From an uncultured Microbacterium sp. (lineage in GTDB: Bacteria; Actinomycetota; Actinomycetes; Actinomycetales; Microbacteriaceae): a DNA stretch of 37,738 bases. The stretch's first letter is position 1. The number at the start of each line of letters is the position of its first letter. Below, in pieces: positions 1 to 6,948 of this stretch. A model generated the notes under the pieces. The model did not search any database. It worked only from the letters and a program-made list of their open reading frames with translations, and was not told the DNA's origin. Location: the NCBI GenBank assembly GCA_937988695.1, contig CALKHM010000128.1, positions 1 to 37,738 on the forward strand. Direction: 5' to 3'. Both the position numbers and the translations under genes were made by a program.

Positions 1-1
1 C

Positions 2-655
2 GTCCGCCAGCCGCAGGTGTTCCTCATGGACGAGCCGCTGTCGAACCTCGACGCGAAGCTGCGCGTGCAGACCCGCACCCAGATCGCGTCGTTGCAGCGT
101 CGCCTGGGCGTCACCACCGTCTACGTGACGCACGACCAGACCGAGGCGCTGACCATGGGCGACCGCATCGCGGTGCTCAAGGACGGCGTCCTGCAGCAGG
201 TCGGCTCACCGCGTGACCTGTACGAGCAGCCGAACAATGTGTTCGTCGCGGGCTTCATCGGCTCTCCCGCCATGAACCTGTTCCCGGTCGACCTGGCCGA
301 GGGCGGCGTGCGCTTCGGCAACCAGGTCGTGCCGGTCGAGGCATCCACCCTCGCCAAGGTCAACGGCTCGCAGGTCACCATCGGCGCGCGCCCCGAGGAC
401 ATCCAGGTCGGCGCCGCCGGCGGGCAGGGCCTGTCGGTGACCGTGGACCTCGTCGAGGAGCTCGGCGCCGACGGCTACCTGTACGGCCACTCGGAGGTCG
501 ACGGCAAGCGCACCGACATCGTCGCGCGCGTCGACGGCCGCCAGCACCCGAACGCCGGCGAGACCGTCGTGCTCAGCCCGATCACCGGCCGCGTGCACGT
601 GTTCGACATCGCCAGCGGCGACCGCCTCACCGACAAGGCGATCGCTTCGGCGTAA
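2..655 (+). CDS. ABC transporter ATP-binding protein, MalK/UgpC type (5' truncated by window edge)
   Basis: This is the C-terminal part of an importer ATPase; the start lies outside the window. The visible part opens just before Walker B (LMDEPLSNLD), continues through the D-loop and the H-loop (VYVTHDQTEAL), and then has the C-terminal regulatory/TOBE-type region typical of CUT1 sugar importers (KDGVLQQVGSPRDLYEQP, then FIGSPAMN). MalK, UgpC and MsmK family members share this architecture and energise uptake of oligosaccharides or glycerol-3-phosphate; one such ATPase often serves several importers. The Walker A and signature motifs are upstream of the window. No permease genes are visible, so the substrate cannot be assigned. 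A strong hairpin follows the stop codon, so this is probably the end of its transcript. Confidence 0.9.
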   Translation, partial: VRQPQVFLMDEPLSNLDAKLRVQTRTQIASLQRRLGVTTVYVTHDQTEALTMGDRIAVLKDGVLQQVGSPRDLYEQPNNVFVAGFIGSPAMNLFPVDLAEGGVRFGNQVVPVEASTLAKVNGSQVTIGARPEDIQVGAAGGQGLSVTVDLVEELGADGYLYGHSEVDGKRTDIVARVDGRQHPNAGETVVLSPITGRVHVFDIASGDRLTDKAIASA

Positions 656-670
656 CCCCGCATCCGATGC

Positions 671-706
671 GACGGCGCGGACTCGGCCCACCGAGTTCGC
701 GCCGTC
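671..706 (+). terminator. Hairpin terminator after the ABC ATPase gene
   Basis: A 16-bp stem (arms 671-686 and 691-706, one G-T wobble) closes a 4-nt CCCA loop 15 nt after the stop codon. No U-tract follows, as is common for high-GC actinobacterial terminators. It separates the ABC ATPase gene from the next gene, which has its own Shine-Dalgarno sequence. Confidence 0.75.
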
Positions 707-731
707 GTCGTTCCGGCAAGGAGCGGAAGCC

Positions 732-2195
732 GTGACCGAATCGCTGAGCATCACCGCGAGTGCGATCGACCCCGGCCTGCTCGCGCTGCCGTGGTCTACG
801 CCGCTGGCCGACTGGTCCAGCCACGACATCGTCTACCTGCCCAAGGGCATCTCCCGGCATCTGGTGCGGTTCGCGACCCTGTCCGGCCGCGTGGTCGCCA
901 TCAAGGAGACCACCGCGGAGATGGCACGCCGCGAGTACGACATGCTGGGCAGCCTCGACCGTCTGGACGTGCCGTGCGTGCAGCGGGTAGCCGTGATCGA
1001 CGGACGGTGGGCCCCGGCGCCCCGCGGTGCTGCACAGCGCGACGCGACGCGTGCAGACGGGCGGCACGGAGAGGATGCCGGCGGCAAGCCGCTGGCCTCG
1101 GCCCTGGTGACCGCACACCTGCGCTTCTCGCTCCCCTACCGGGCGCTGTTCACCCAGGTGCTGCGTCCCGACACCGCGAACCGGCTGGTGGACGCGCTGG
1201 CGGTGCTGCTCGTGCGGCTGCACAACGTCGGCTTCTTCTGGGGGGGCGTGTCGCTGTCGAACACGCTGTTCCGGCGCGACGCCGGCGCATTCGCCGCGTA
1301 CCTCGTGGATGCCGAGACGGGAGAGCTGCACGAGGGCGGGCTGACGCGCGGGCAGCGCGAGCATGATCTCGACGTCGCCCACACCAACATCGCCGGCGAG
1401 ATCCTCGACCTCGCCGCCGGAGGGCGCCTGGAGCGCGGAATGGATGCCGTCGAGATCGCCGACGGCATCATCTCGTCGTACCGCTCGCTGTGGGACGCCC
1501 TGACCGGCACCGAGACGTTCGCCGTCGGCGAGTCGTGGCGGATCACCGAACGGGTGCAGAAGCTGAACGCGCTCGGGTTCGACATCGGCGAGATGTCGAT
1601 CCGCACCACGCCCGACGGCACGCGCGTGTCGATCCAGCCCAAGGTCGTCGACGCCGGCCATCACCAGCGTCGTCTCATCCGGCTGACCGGCCTCGACGTC
1701 GAGGAGAACCAGGCCCGCCGACTGCTGAACGACCTCGACGAGTACCGGGCGCGCACCGGCGCTTCGGACGACGACGAGGAGATGGTCGCCCACGAGTGGC
1801 TGACCCGGGTGTTCGAGCCCGTGATACGTGCGATCCCGTTCGAGCTGCGCGCGAAGCTCGAACCGGCCGAGGTGTTCCATCAGGTGCTCGAGCACCGCTG
1901 GTACATGTCGCAGGCACGCGGGGTGTCGGTGCCGCTGGCCGAAGTGCTGGCGGGCTACATCGACGAGGTACTGCGGTACCGCAGGGATGAGGCCACCGTC
2001 ATGGGTCCGGCCACCGAGACGCTCACCGTGCCGATCGACCTGGGCTCGTCGGCGGGGCCGGGGTCGGGGTCGGCGGGGCCGGGGTCCTCGGGGCCGGGGT
2101 CCGGGTCCTCGGGGTCGGGGTCGGTGCAGGCGGGGTCGGGGTCAGGCGCGCACGACGAGGAGGAGCCGACCGGCGACTGGCGCGACCTGGTCTGA
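732..2195 (+). CDS. DUF4032 domain protein, lipopolysaccharide-kinase-like fold
   Basis: The 487-aa product matches the actinobacterial DUF4032 family, which carries an N-terminal protein-kinase/LPS-kinase-like domain. Visible landmarks are a VVAIKE strand with the candidate nucleotide-binding Lys58, and the segment LHNVGFFWGGVSLSNTLF (about residues 163-180) followed by AYLVDAETGELH. From memory of the family, that segment normally reads WGDCSLSNTLF, so the putative catalytic Asp appears to be Gly172 here. Residues about 93-118 form an Arg/Ala/Gly-rich insertion between two well-conserved strands. The last 49 residues are a Gly/Ser/Pro repeat ending in an acidic DEEEPTGDW tail. The GTG start is preceded by AAGGAGCGG at good spacing. 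The substrate is unknown; a pseudokinase is possible. Confidence 0.85.
   Translation: MTESLSITASAIDPGLLALPWSTPLADWSSHDIVYLPKGISRHLVRFATLSGRVVAIKETTAEMARREYDMLGSLDRLDVPCVQRVAVIDGRWAPAPRGAAQRDATRADGRHGEDAGGKPLASALVTAHLRFSLPYRALFTQVLRPDTANRLVDALAVLLVRLHNVGFFWGGVSLSNTLFRRDAGAFAAYLVDAETGELHEGGLTRGQREHDLDVAHTNIAGEILDLAAGGRLERGMDAVEIADGIISSYRSLWDALTGTETFAVGESWRITERVQKLNALGFDIGEMSIRTTPDGTRVSIQPKVVDAGHHQRRLIRLTGLDVEENQARRLLNDLDEYRARTGASDDDEEMVAHEWLTRVFEPVIRAIPFELRAKLEPAEVFHQVLEHRWYMSQARGVSVPLAEVLAGYIDEVLRYRRDEATVMGPATETLTVPIDLGSSAGPGSGSAGPGSSGPGSGSSGSGSVQAGSGSGAHDEEEPTGDWRDLV
2050..2143 (+). repeat. GGGGTC/GGGGCC minisatellite encoding the Gly-Ser tail
   Basis: Iterated GGGGTCGG and GGGGCCGG hexamer-to-nonamer units inside the DUF4032 reading frame encode GPGSGS-type repeats. 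The units are near-identical at DNA level, more so than the protein requires. This suggests recent slippage and probable length variation between strains. Confidence 0.8.
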
Positions 2196-2218
2196 CCGCG
2201 CGCCGTGCGTCCTTACGC

Positions 2219-2296
2219 CAAATTCACATGAATTCGGCGAATGCACATCAAATTTCCGTCAGTTTGATGTGCATTCGGCCACTTCATGTGAATTTG
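2219..2296. other. 78-bp AT-rich palindrome between convergent genes, probable bidirectional terminator
   Basis: Two perfect 14-bp inverted repeats are nested. CAAATTCACATGAA (2219-2232) pairs with 2283-2296, and GAATGCACATCAAA (2239-2252) pairs with 2263-2276. They are separated by a 6x6 internal loop and capped by a 10-nt loop. It lies between the stops of the DUF4032 gene and the convergent NAD(P)-binding gene, which fits a bidirectional terminator. Its low GC content, about 38-40% against about 70% around it, and its length are unusual for that role. Confidence 0.7.
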
Positions 2297-2345
2297 ACGC
2301 AGGGCGCCGAGCGCGGGAACGCGCGCCGCGACGGGATGCCGGGCG

Positions 2346-2984
2346 TCAGTAGCCGACCGTGAAACGCGCGCGGCGGTGCTTGCCCGCCTCGACCTCGTCG
2401 ACCACGGCGATCGCGAAGTCCGCCCCGGAGATGTACGAGTTGCCGTCGGCGTCCTCGACAACGACGTCCCCGCCGTCGCGATAACGCCCGGTGCGCTCGC
2501 CCGGGATCCACGCGCCGAACTCCTTCGGCGGGTGCACGAAGAACCAGTCCAGGCCCTCCGACGCCTCGAGCAACTCGAGCGAGTCGATGCCGACCTCGGC
2601 CTCGTGTGCATACTCCTCGGGAACGCCCAGATCGTACAGACGCGGACCGCCGGCCGCCGACAGGCTGCCCATGGCGCCGCCGACCGCACCCAGGCGCGTG
2701 GTCGTGCCGCTCAGCCTCGCGCTGAGGCCCCGTAGCGCGTCGAGCACCCTGTCGGACATGTCACCGCGCGGAGAGAGCGCCGAAACGACGGCATCCGCCC
2801 CGTCGAGCGCGTCGCCGAGACCCGCCACATCCAACGCGTCCCCCTGCACGTACGTCACGCCATCGATCGGGTTCTGCGGCGCCTTGCGTGCGATCGAGAC
2901 CACGTCATGCCCGCGCGACGCGGCCTCTGCGACGATGTGCCCGCCGGCGTAGCCGGTCCCTCCGATGACGACGATACGTGCCAT
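2346..2984 (-). CDS. NAD(P)H-binding protein, atypical SDR (NmrA/BVR-B-like)
   Basis: The 212-aa protein opens with a Rossmann nucleotide-binding motif (VVIGGTGYAGGHIV, GxxGxxG at residues 8-14) and has the compact size of the NAD(P)-binding atypical short-chain dehydrogenases (YwnB/biliverdin reductase B-like). ADAVVSALSPRGD follows the fourth strand, where these proteins contact the cofactor, and a proline-rich VHPPKEFGAW segment lies near the substrate side. There is no classical YxxxK pair, as expected for this subgroup. The ATG at 2984 has AAAGGGA about 7 nt upstream. It follows rlmB on the same strand with a 57-nt gap, so read-through is possible. The substrate is unknown. Confidence 0.82.
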   Translation of the reverse strand: MARIVVIGGTGYAGGHIVAEAASRGHDVVSIARKAPQNPIDGVTYVQGDALDVAGLGDALDGADAVVSALSPRGDMSDRVLDALRGLSARLSGTTTRLGAVGGAMGSLSAAGGPRLYDLGVPEEYAHEAEVGIDSLELLEASEGLDWFFVHPPKEFGAWIPGERTGRYRDGGDVVVEDADGNSYISGADFAIAVVDEVEAGKHRRARFTVGY

Positions 2985-3041
2985 GCCCGTTCCCTTTCGT
3001 GTGAATGGATGTCGCTGCGTACAATCCGGGAACGGGGCGAT

Positions 3042-4037
3042 TCATTCCCCTGGCTGCGCCGCCCGCATCATCGCCACCTGATAAAGGGCGACGGATGTCG
3101 CGATGCCGGCGTTCAGCGACTCGGGGGCCGTCGAGATCGGGATCGAGACGATCTGGTCGCAGGTCTCGGTCACCAGTCGCGAGAGCCCCTGGCCCTCCGA
3201 GCCGCAGACGATGACGACCGGCCGGTCGGCCAGCTCCAGAGCCGGCAGCGAGACGTCGCCCTCCCCGTCCAGACCGAGCACGAACACGCCCTGCTTCTTG
3301 AGCTCCTTGAGCGTCGCGGTCAGGTTCGAGGCCATCGCGACCGGGATGCGTGCGGCCGCGCCGGCGCTGGTCTTCCAGGCGGCGGAGGTCACTCCCGCCG
3401 AACGTCGCTGCGGGATGATCACGCCCTGGCCGCCGAACGCCGCCGTCGAGCGGATGATCGCGCCGAGATTGCGCGGGTCCGTGACACCGTCCAGTGCGAC
3501 CAGCAGCGGCGTCGCGCCGGCATCGAAGATCTCCTCGAGCAGATCCTGCGGATGCGCGTAGGTGTAGGGCGGCACCTTGAGCGCGACGCCCTGGTGCACG
3601 CCGTCGATCCCCGACATCCGGTCGAGCTCCGGACGCGTGACCTCCAGCACGGGGATCTCACGATGCGTGGCGATCGCCAGCATCTCCTTGACCCGGTCGT
3701 CCATCTCCACGCGCTGCGCGACATACAGCGCCGTGGCCGGGATCTTGGCCCGCAGGGCCTCCAGCACGCTGTTGCGCCCGGTCACGGTCTCCGTGTCGTC
3801 GTTCTTCTTGGCCCGTGCGGCGCGATTCATGTCGACGGGCTTGCCCTTGGGCTTGCCACCGGCGGCGATGTACCGTTCCTGTGCGGCCTTGCGCTTTCCG
3901 GCGACGTGCCAGCTGCGGTCCTCGGCCTTCGGAGTCGGCCCCTTGCCCTCGAGCGCCTTGCGGCCGTGCCCGCCGGTGCCCTTCGTGGGACCCTTCTTCT
4001 TGCTGTTGCCTCTGCCTGCACCCTGCGGCTTAGCCAT
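3042..4037 (-). CDS. rlmB: TrmH/SpoU-family 23S rRNA (guanosine-2'-O)-methyltransferase RlmB
   Basis: This 331-aa SPOUT enzyme is expected to methylate the ribose of a 23S rRNA guanosine (position 2251 in E. coli numbering). Residues 1-80 are a Lys/Gly-rich extension (GRGNSKKKGPTKGTGG). Next comes the substrate-binding domain (TVTGRNSVLEALRA) and the knotted catalytic domain, with ALDGVTDPRNLGAIIRSTAA (motif 1), VIVCGSEGQGLSRLV (motif 2) and APESLNAGIATSVALY (motif 3). The start is MAKPQ at 4037; the open frame extends further upstream but overlaps cysS heavily. The ATG lies 8 nt inside the end of cysS (ATGGCTAA), which predicts translational coupling. The cysS-rlmB pairing is conserved in actinobacteria (Rv3580c-Rv3579c in M. 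tuberculosis). Confidence 0.95.
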   Translation of the reverse strand: MAKPQGAGRGNSKKKGPTKGTGGHGRKALEGKGPTPKAEDRSWHVAGKRKAAQERYIAAGGKPKGKPVDMNRAARAKKNDDTETVTGRNSVLEALRAKIPATALYVAQRVEMDDRVKEMLAIATHREIPVLEVTRPELDRMSGIDGVHQGVALKVPPYTYAHPQDLLEEIFDAGATPLLVALDGVTDPRNLGAIIRSTAAFGGQGVIIPQRRSAGVTSAAWKTSAGAAARIPVAMASNLTATLKELKKQGVFVLGLDGEGDVSLPALELADRPVVIVCGSEGQGLSRLVTETCDQIVSIPISTAPESLNAGIATSVALYQVAMMRAAQPGE

Positions 4038-5427
4038 GCTGCACACTCCAATGGGTCCCGTCCGGACCATCCTCAAGCGCGATGCCACCCGCCGCGAGCG
4101 CATCGCGGACGCGGTCGGCAGTCGCCCAATCCTTGTCGTTGCGCGCCTGCGCGCGCTGGTCGATCATCGTCTGCACCAGGGCGTCAAGAGCGGATGCCTC
4201 GGGCCCGGCATCGCGCTGCCACCGGGGGTCGAGCGGGTCGACGCCCAGGACCCCCGCCATCGCCGACACCGCGCTGAAAGCCGCGAGCGCCGCATCCTGA
4301 TCCCCGGCATCCAGTGCCGCGTTGCCCGCCCGCACCGTGTCGTGGACGGACGCCAGAGCCTGCGGCACGCCGAGATCGTCGTCCATCGCGGCGGCGAACG
4401 ACTCGGGCAGCACCAACGACGGGCCGGCGACAGGTGCGCCCGCCCGCAGCACGCGCTGCTGGAAGGTGCGGATGCGATCGAGCGCCGCTTCGGCCTCGTC
4501 GAACGCCTTCTCGGACACGTCGAGGCTCGACCGGTAGTGGGCGGCCGCCAGTGCGTAGCGCACGACGAGCGGATCGCGACGGGCGAGCACGTCCTCGGCG
4601 AGGACGAAGTTGCCCAGCGACTTCGACATCTTCTGCCCGCCGACGGTGACCAGGCCGTTGTGCACCCAATAGCGCGCGAACTCGAAGCCCACGGCCGCGG
4701 ACTGGGCGAGCTCGTTCTCATGGTGCGGGAAGCGCAGATCGAGGCCGCCGCCATGGATGTCGAACGTGTCGCCGAGGTATCGCCGCGACATCGCAGAGCA
4801 TTCGATGTGCCATCCGGGTCGCCCGCGTCCCCACGGCGACCGCCATGTGGCATCCTCCGGCTCATCGGCCTTGGCGCCCTTCCACAGCGCGAAGTCGTGC
4901 GGGTCGCGCTTGCCGCGGGGGTCGGCATCCTCTGCCGGCTCCATCGCGTCGATCCCTTGGTGGGTGAGGCTGCCGTACGCGGGCCACGACCGTACGTCGA
5001 AGTAGACGTCACCGGCCGACGGATAGGCGTGACCGCGCTCGATGAGTGTCGTGATCAGCTCGACCATCTGCGGGATATGCCCGGTCGCGCGCGGCTCATA
5101 CGTCGGAGGACGGATGCCGATAGCGGCATACGCCGCGGTGAAGGCGCGTTCCATGCGGTAGCCGAGTGCCCACCACGGCTCGGACTCGGTCGCGTTGGCG
5201 AGCACCTTGTCGTCGATGTCGGTGACGTTTCGCACGAGGGTCACCCGCCGGAAGCGGCGCTCGAGCCAGCGCGACAGGATGTCGAAGCTCAACGCGCCGC
5301 GCAGATGGCCGATGTGCGGCCCCGACTGTACGGTCGGCCCGCAGACGTAGATCGTGACGTTCTCGGGGTCGCCCGGTACGAAATCGCGCAGCGCCTGCGC
5401 CTTGGTGTCGTAGAGCCGGAGAGTCAC
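4030..5427 (-). CDS. cysS: Cysteinyl-tRNA synthetase
   Basis: The class I synthetase (465 aa) charges tRNA-Cys. Cys29 in VCGPTVQSGPHIGH is a zinc ligand, HIGH is at residues 38-41, and KMSKS lies in GGQKMSKSLGNFV. Further zinc-site residues are in GWHIECSAM and the GGGLDLRFPHHENE segment. The paralogue MshC shares these motifs, but full length, the MTLRLYDTKAQ opening and position before rlmB favour CysS. The GTG start at 5427 has no Shine-Dalgarno; a TAGGCT -10 element ends 6 nt before it, so a leaderless mRNA is likely. An array of 20-bp repeats begins about one -35 distance upstream. The gene overlaps rlmB by 8 nt. Confidence 0.96.
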   Translation of the reverse strand: MTLRLYDTKAQALRDFVPGDPENVTIYVCGPTVQSGPHIGHLRGALSFDILSRWLERRFRRVTLVRNVTDIDDKVLANATESEPWWALGYRMERAFTAAYAAIGIRPPTYEPRATGHIPQMVELITTLIERGHAYPSAGDVYFDVRSWPAYGSLTHQGIDAMEPAEDADPRGKRDPHDFALWKGAKADEPEDATWRSPWGRGRPGWHIECSAMSRRYLGDTFDIHGGGLDLRFPHHENELAQSAAVGFEFARYWVHNGLVTVGGQKMSKSLGNFVLAEDVLARRDPLVVRYALAAAHYRSSLDVSEKAFDEAEAALDRIRTFQQRVLRAGAPVAGPSLVLPESFAAAMDDDLGVPQALASVHDTVRAGNAALDAGDQDAALAAFSAVSAMAGVLGVDPLDPRWQRDAGPEASALDALVQTMIDQRAQARNDKDWATADRVRDALAAGGIALEDGPDGTHWSVQHG

Positions 5428-5439
5428 CCGACAAGCCTA
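5425..5439 (-). promoter_or_regulatory. Predicted leaderless promoter of cysS
   Basis: On the minus strand, TAGGCT (5439-5434) is followed by six bases and then the GTG start codon (5427-5425). Transcription would begin at the start codon itself. No Shine-Dalgarno is present. The -35 region falls at the edge of the 20-bp repeat array. Confidence 0.6.
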
Positions 5440-5458
5440 CCGGCGTGCCCCGCGCCCC

Positions 5459-5618
5459 CGAGATCGCCCCGCGTCTCGCGAGATTGCCGTACGTCACCCG
5501 AGATTGCCGTACGTCACCCGAGATTGCCGTACGTCACGCGGCATTGCCGTGCGTCACGCGGGATTGCCGTGCGTCACCCGAGATTGCCGTGCGTCACCCG
5601 AGATCGCCGTGCGACAAG
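5459..5618. repeat. Tandem array A: eight 20-bp units upstream of cysS
   Basis: Eight head-to-tail units occupy exactly 160 bp, with consensus CGAGATTGCCGTACGTCACC on the plus strand. The central units are near-identical; the first and last are diverged (CGAGATCGCC and CGAGATCGCCGTGCG). The third to eighth units carry small substitutions such as TACG to TGCG. There are no spacers of differing sequence, so this is not a CRISPR array. It lies in the ispF-cysS gap, immediately upstream of the predicted cysS promoter. Confidence 0.9.
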
Positions 5619-5718
5619 CTCGACACACCGAAGGCAAGGTCGCTGAACCGGGGACAACCTCGACGCACCGAAGGCAACGTCGGCGCACAGGGGACAACCT
5701 CGGCGAAGGGGCCGGAGG
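5619..5718. repeat. Tandem array B: 20-bp units of an opposite-orientation family
   Basis: Two 40-bp units (5619-5658 and 5659-5698) plus a partial copy can each be split into 20-bp half-units ending in GGCAAG, GGACAAC, GGCAAC and GGACAAC. The core GGCAACnTCGnCGCAC resembles the reverse complement of the array-A unit (GGCAATCTCGGGTGAC). The two arrays therefore look like inverted relatives at the same 20-bp pitch. Confidence 0.7.
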
Positions 5719-5724
5719 CGCGGG

Positions 5725-6207
5725 TCAGCGGCGCCGGACGAGGAGGGCGACGGCGAACGCCTGCACGCCCTCACCGCGGCCGGTGAAGCCGAGGCCGTCG
5801 GTCGTGGTCGCGGCCACCGCCACCGGCGCGCCGCCAAGGGCAGCCGAGAGCACGGCTTCGGCCTCCGCCCGCCGGGGCGCCAGCTTCGGTCGGTCTGCCT
5901 GCACCTGCACCGCCACGTTGCCGATGACGAAGCCGGCACCGGTCGCCAGCTCCAGAGCGCGCGCGAGGAACAGGTCCGCGTGCGCTCCCGCGAACTCCGG
6001 CCGGGCGGCGCCGAAATGCGTGCCGATGTCACCGAGGCCGGATGCCGACAGCACGGCGTCCACGATCGCGTGAGCAACGGCATCCCCGTCGGAATGACCG
6101 GCCAACGCCGGCTCACCCGGCCAGGAAAGACCGGCCAGCCACAGTGTGCCGTCGCCGCCGAAACGGTGTGCGTCCGTGCCGACGCCGACGCGCGGCAACG
6201 GATCCAT
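5725..6207 (-). CDS. ispF: 2-C-methyl-D-erythritol 2,4-cyclodiphosphate synthase
   Basis: The 160-aa enzyme cyclises CDP-ME 2-phosphate to MEcPP in the non-mevalonate isoprenoid pathway. The divalent-metal ligands Asp12 and His14 (GTDAHRF) and His46 (AGHSDGDAVAHA) are present. So are the GLGDIGTHF motif and the C-terminal TTDGLGFTGRGEG that carries the conserved Thr and Glu. Length matches single-domain IspF, so it is not an IspDF fusion. The start is 2 nt after the carD stop, so both genes are likely on one transcript. In related genomes ispD sits between carD and ispF; here there is no room for it. Confidence 0.96.
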   Translation of the reverse strand: MDPLPRVGVGTDAHRFGGDGTLWLAGLSWPGEPALAGHSDGDAVAHAIVDAVLSASGLGDIGTHFGAARPEFAGAHADLFLARALELATGAGFVIGNVAVQVQADRPKLAPRRAEAEAVLSAALGGAPVAVAATTTDGLGFTGRGEGVQAFAVALLVRRR

Positions 6208-6209
6208 GC

Positions 6210-6692
6210 TCAGGAGGCGAGCACCTCGTCGAGCAGACCGCTGGCCTTCTCCTCGTCGGTCTTCTCCGCGAGCGCGAGCTCGGAAACGAGGATCTGCCGG
6301 GCCTTGGCCAGCATCCGCTTCTCGCCTGCGGACAGGCCGCGGTCCTGGTCACGACGCCACAGGTCGCGCACGACCTCGCTCACCTTGATCACATCGCCCG
6401 AGGCGAGCTTCTCGAGGTTCGCCTTGTACCGGCGGGACCAGTTCGTGGGCTCCTCCGTGAACGGAGCGCGCAACACCTCGAAGACCTTCTCGAGGCCCTC
6501 CTTGCCGATGACGTCGCGGACGCCGACAAGGTCGACGTTGTCGGCCGGAACCTCGATGGTCAGATCGCCTTGGGTGACGCGGAGCTTCAGATAGACCTTC
6601 TCTTCGCCCTTGATGACTCGGGTCTTCACTTCCGCGATCGTCGCCGCCCCGTGGTGCGGATAAACGACCGTCTCGCCAACCTCAAAAAGCAT
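6210..6692 (-). CDS. carD: CarD family RNA polymerase-binding transcription factor
   Basis: The 160-aa protein begins MLFEVGETVVYPHHGAATI, the canonical CarD RNAP-interaction domain. It ends in a helical DNA-binding domain with the WSRRYKAN and DLWRRDQDRGLSAGEKRML segments. CarD stabilises the open complex at housekeeping and rRNA promoters and is essential in mycobacteria. I chose the ATG at 6692 because AAGGGAT lies about 10 nt upstream and homologues begin there. An alternative GTG at 6728 would add 12 residues but falls inside the likely promoter. carD is divergent from the LpqE-like gene, the same arrangement as Rv3583c/Rv3584. Confidence 0.95.
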   Translation of the reverse strand: MLFEVGETVVYPHHGAATIAEVKTRVIKGEEKVYLKLRVTQGDLTIEVPADNVDLVGVRDVIGKEGLEKVFEVLRAPFTEEPTNWSRRYKANLEKLASGDVIKVSEVVRDLWRRDQDRGLSAGEKRMLAKARQILVSELALAEKTDEEKASGLLDEVLAS

Positions 6693-6718
6693 GCAGTTAT
6701 ATCCCTTCGGCAAGTTCA

Positions 6719-6724
6719 AGGATA
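6719..6724 (-). promoter_or_regulatory. Candidate carD -10 element
   Basis: TATCCT on the minus strand lies 27-32 nt upstream of the preferred carD ATG and would give a short leader containing the AAGGGAT Shine-Dalgarno. No clear -35 is visible. The rest of the 256-bp carD/lpqE gap holds no gene that I can recognise. Confidence 0.35.
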
Positions 6725-6909
6725 CCACAGCGGATATGCACTAAGGTTCGCTCTGCATCCGTCCACAGGCGCCGCCACGAGCCCTCACCCGTTCTCGACC
6801 CGCGCCATCAGACGCTTCGGGACCGGCGCCATCGGGGCACCCGCGCAGCCACTCCGCTCGCGGTGGACACTGCCCGGCGGCGCGGCGGTCGGGGGCCGCG
6901 CCGACCCCG

Positions 6910-6935
6910 TAGAATGCAAGAGCTTATCGTCTTGC
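6910..6935 (+). promoter_or_regulatory. Promoter and inverted repeat for the LpqE-like gene
   Basis: A -10 hexamer TAGAAT (6910-6915) is followed immediately by an inverted repeat, GCAAGA (6916-6921) and TCTTGC (6930-6935), which spans the predicted transcription start. GGGAGG (6939-6944) then serves the GTG start at 6949. The repeat is placed like an operator. Confidence 0.45.
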
Positions 6936-6948
6936 CCCGGGAGGAACC

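Noticed and set aside
4030..5427. MshC (mycothiol ligase) instead of CysS
   Set aside because: Length of 465 aa, the N-terminal sequence and the conserved pairing with rlmB and ispF fit CysS; MshC is usually about 410 aa and sits elsewhere.
3577..5646. 689-codon plus-strand frame across rlmB, cysS and the repeat array
   Set aside because: It is antisense to two certain genes, and its repeat-derived end (CRTSPEIAVRH iterations) is only a translation of the 20-bp array.
5459..5718. CRISPR array
   Set aside because: The 20-bp units are contiguous with no unique spacers, the units are too short, and no cas genes are nearby.
5428..5724. T-box or other riboswitch controlling cysS
   Set aside because: The cysS transcript is predicted to begin at the start codon, so the repeat region would lie upstream of the mRNA. 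No T-box specifier loop or antiterminator sequence is recognisable.
5725..6207. IspDF bifunctional protein
   Set aside because: The gene is only 160 codons long with a single IspF domain and no cytidylyltransferase motif upstream.
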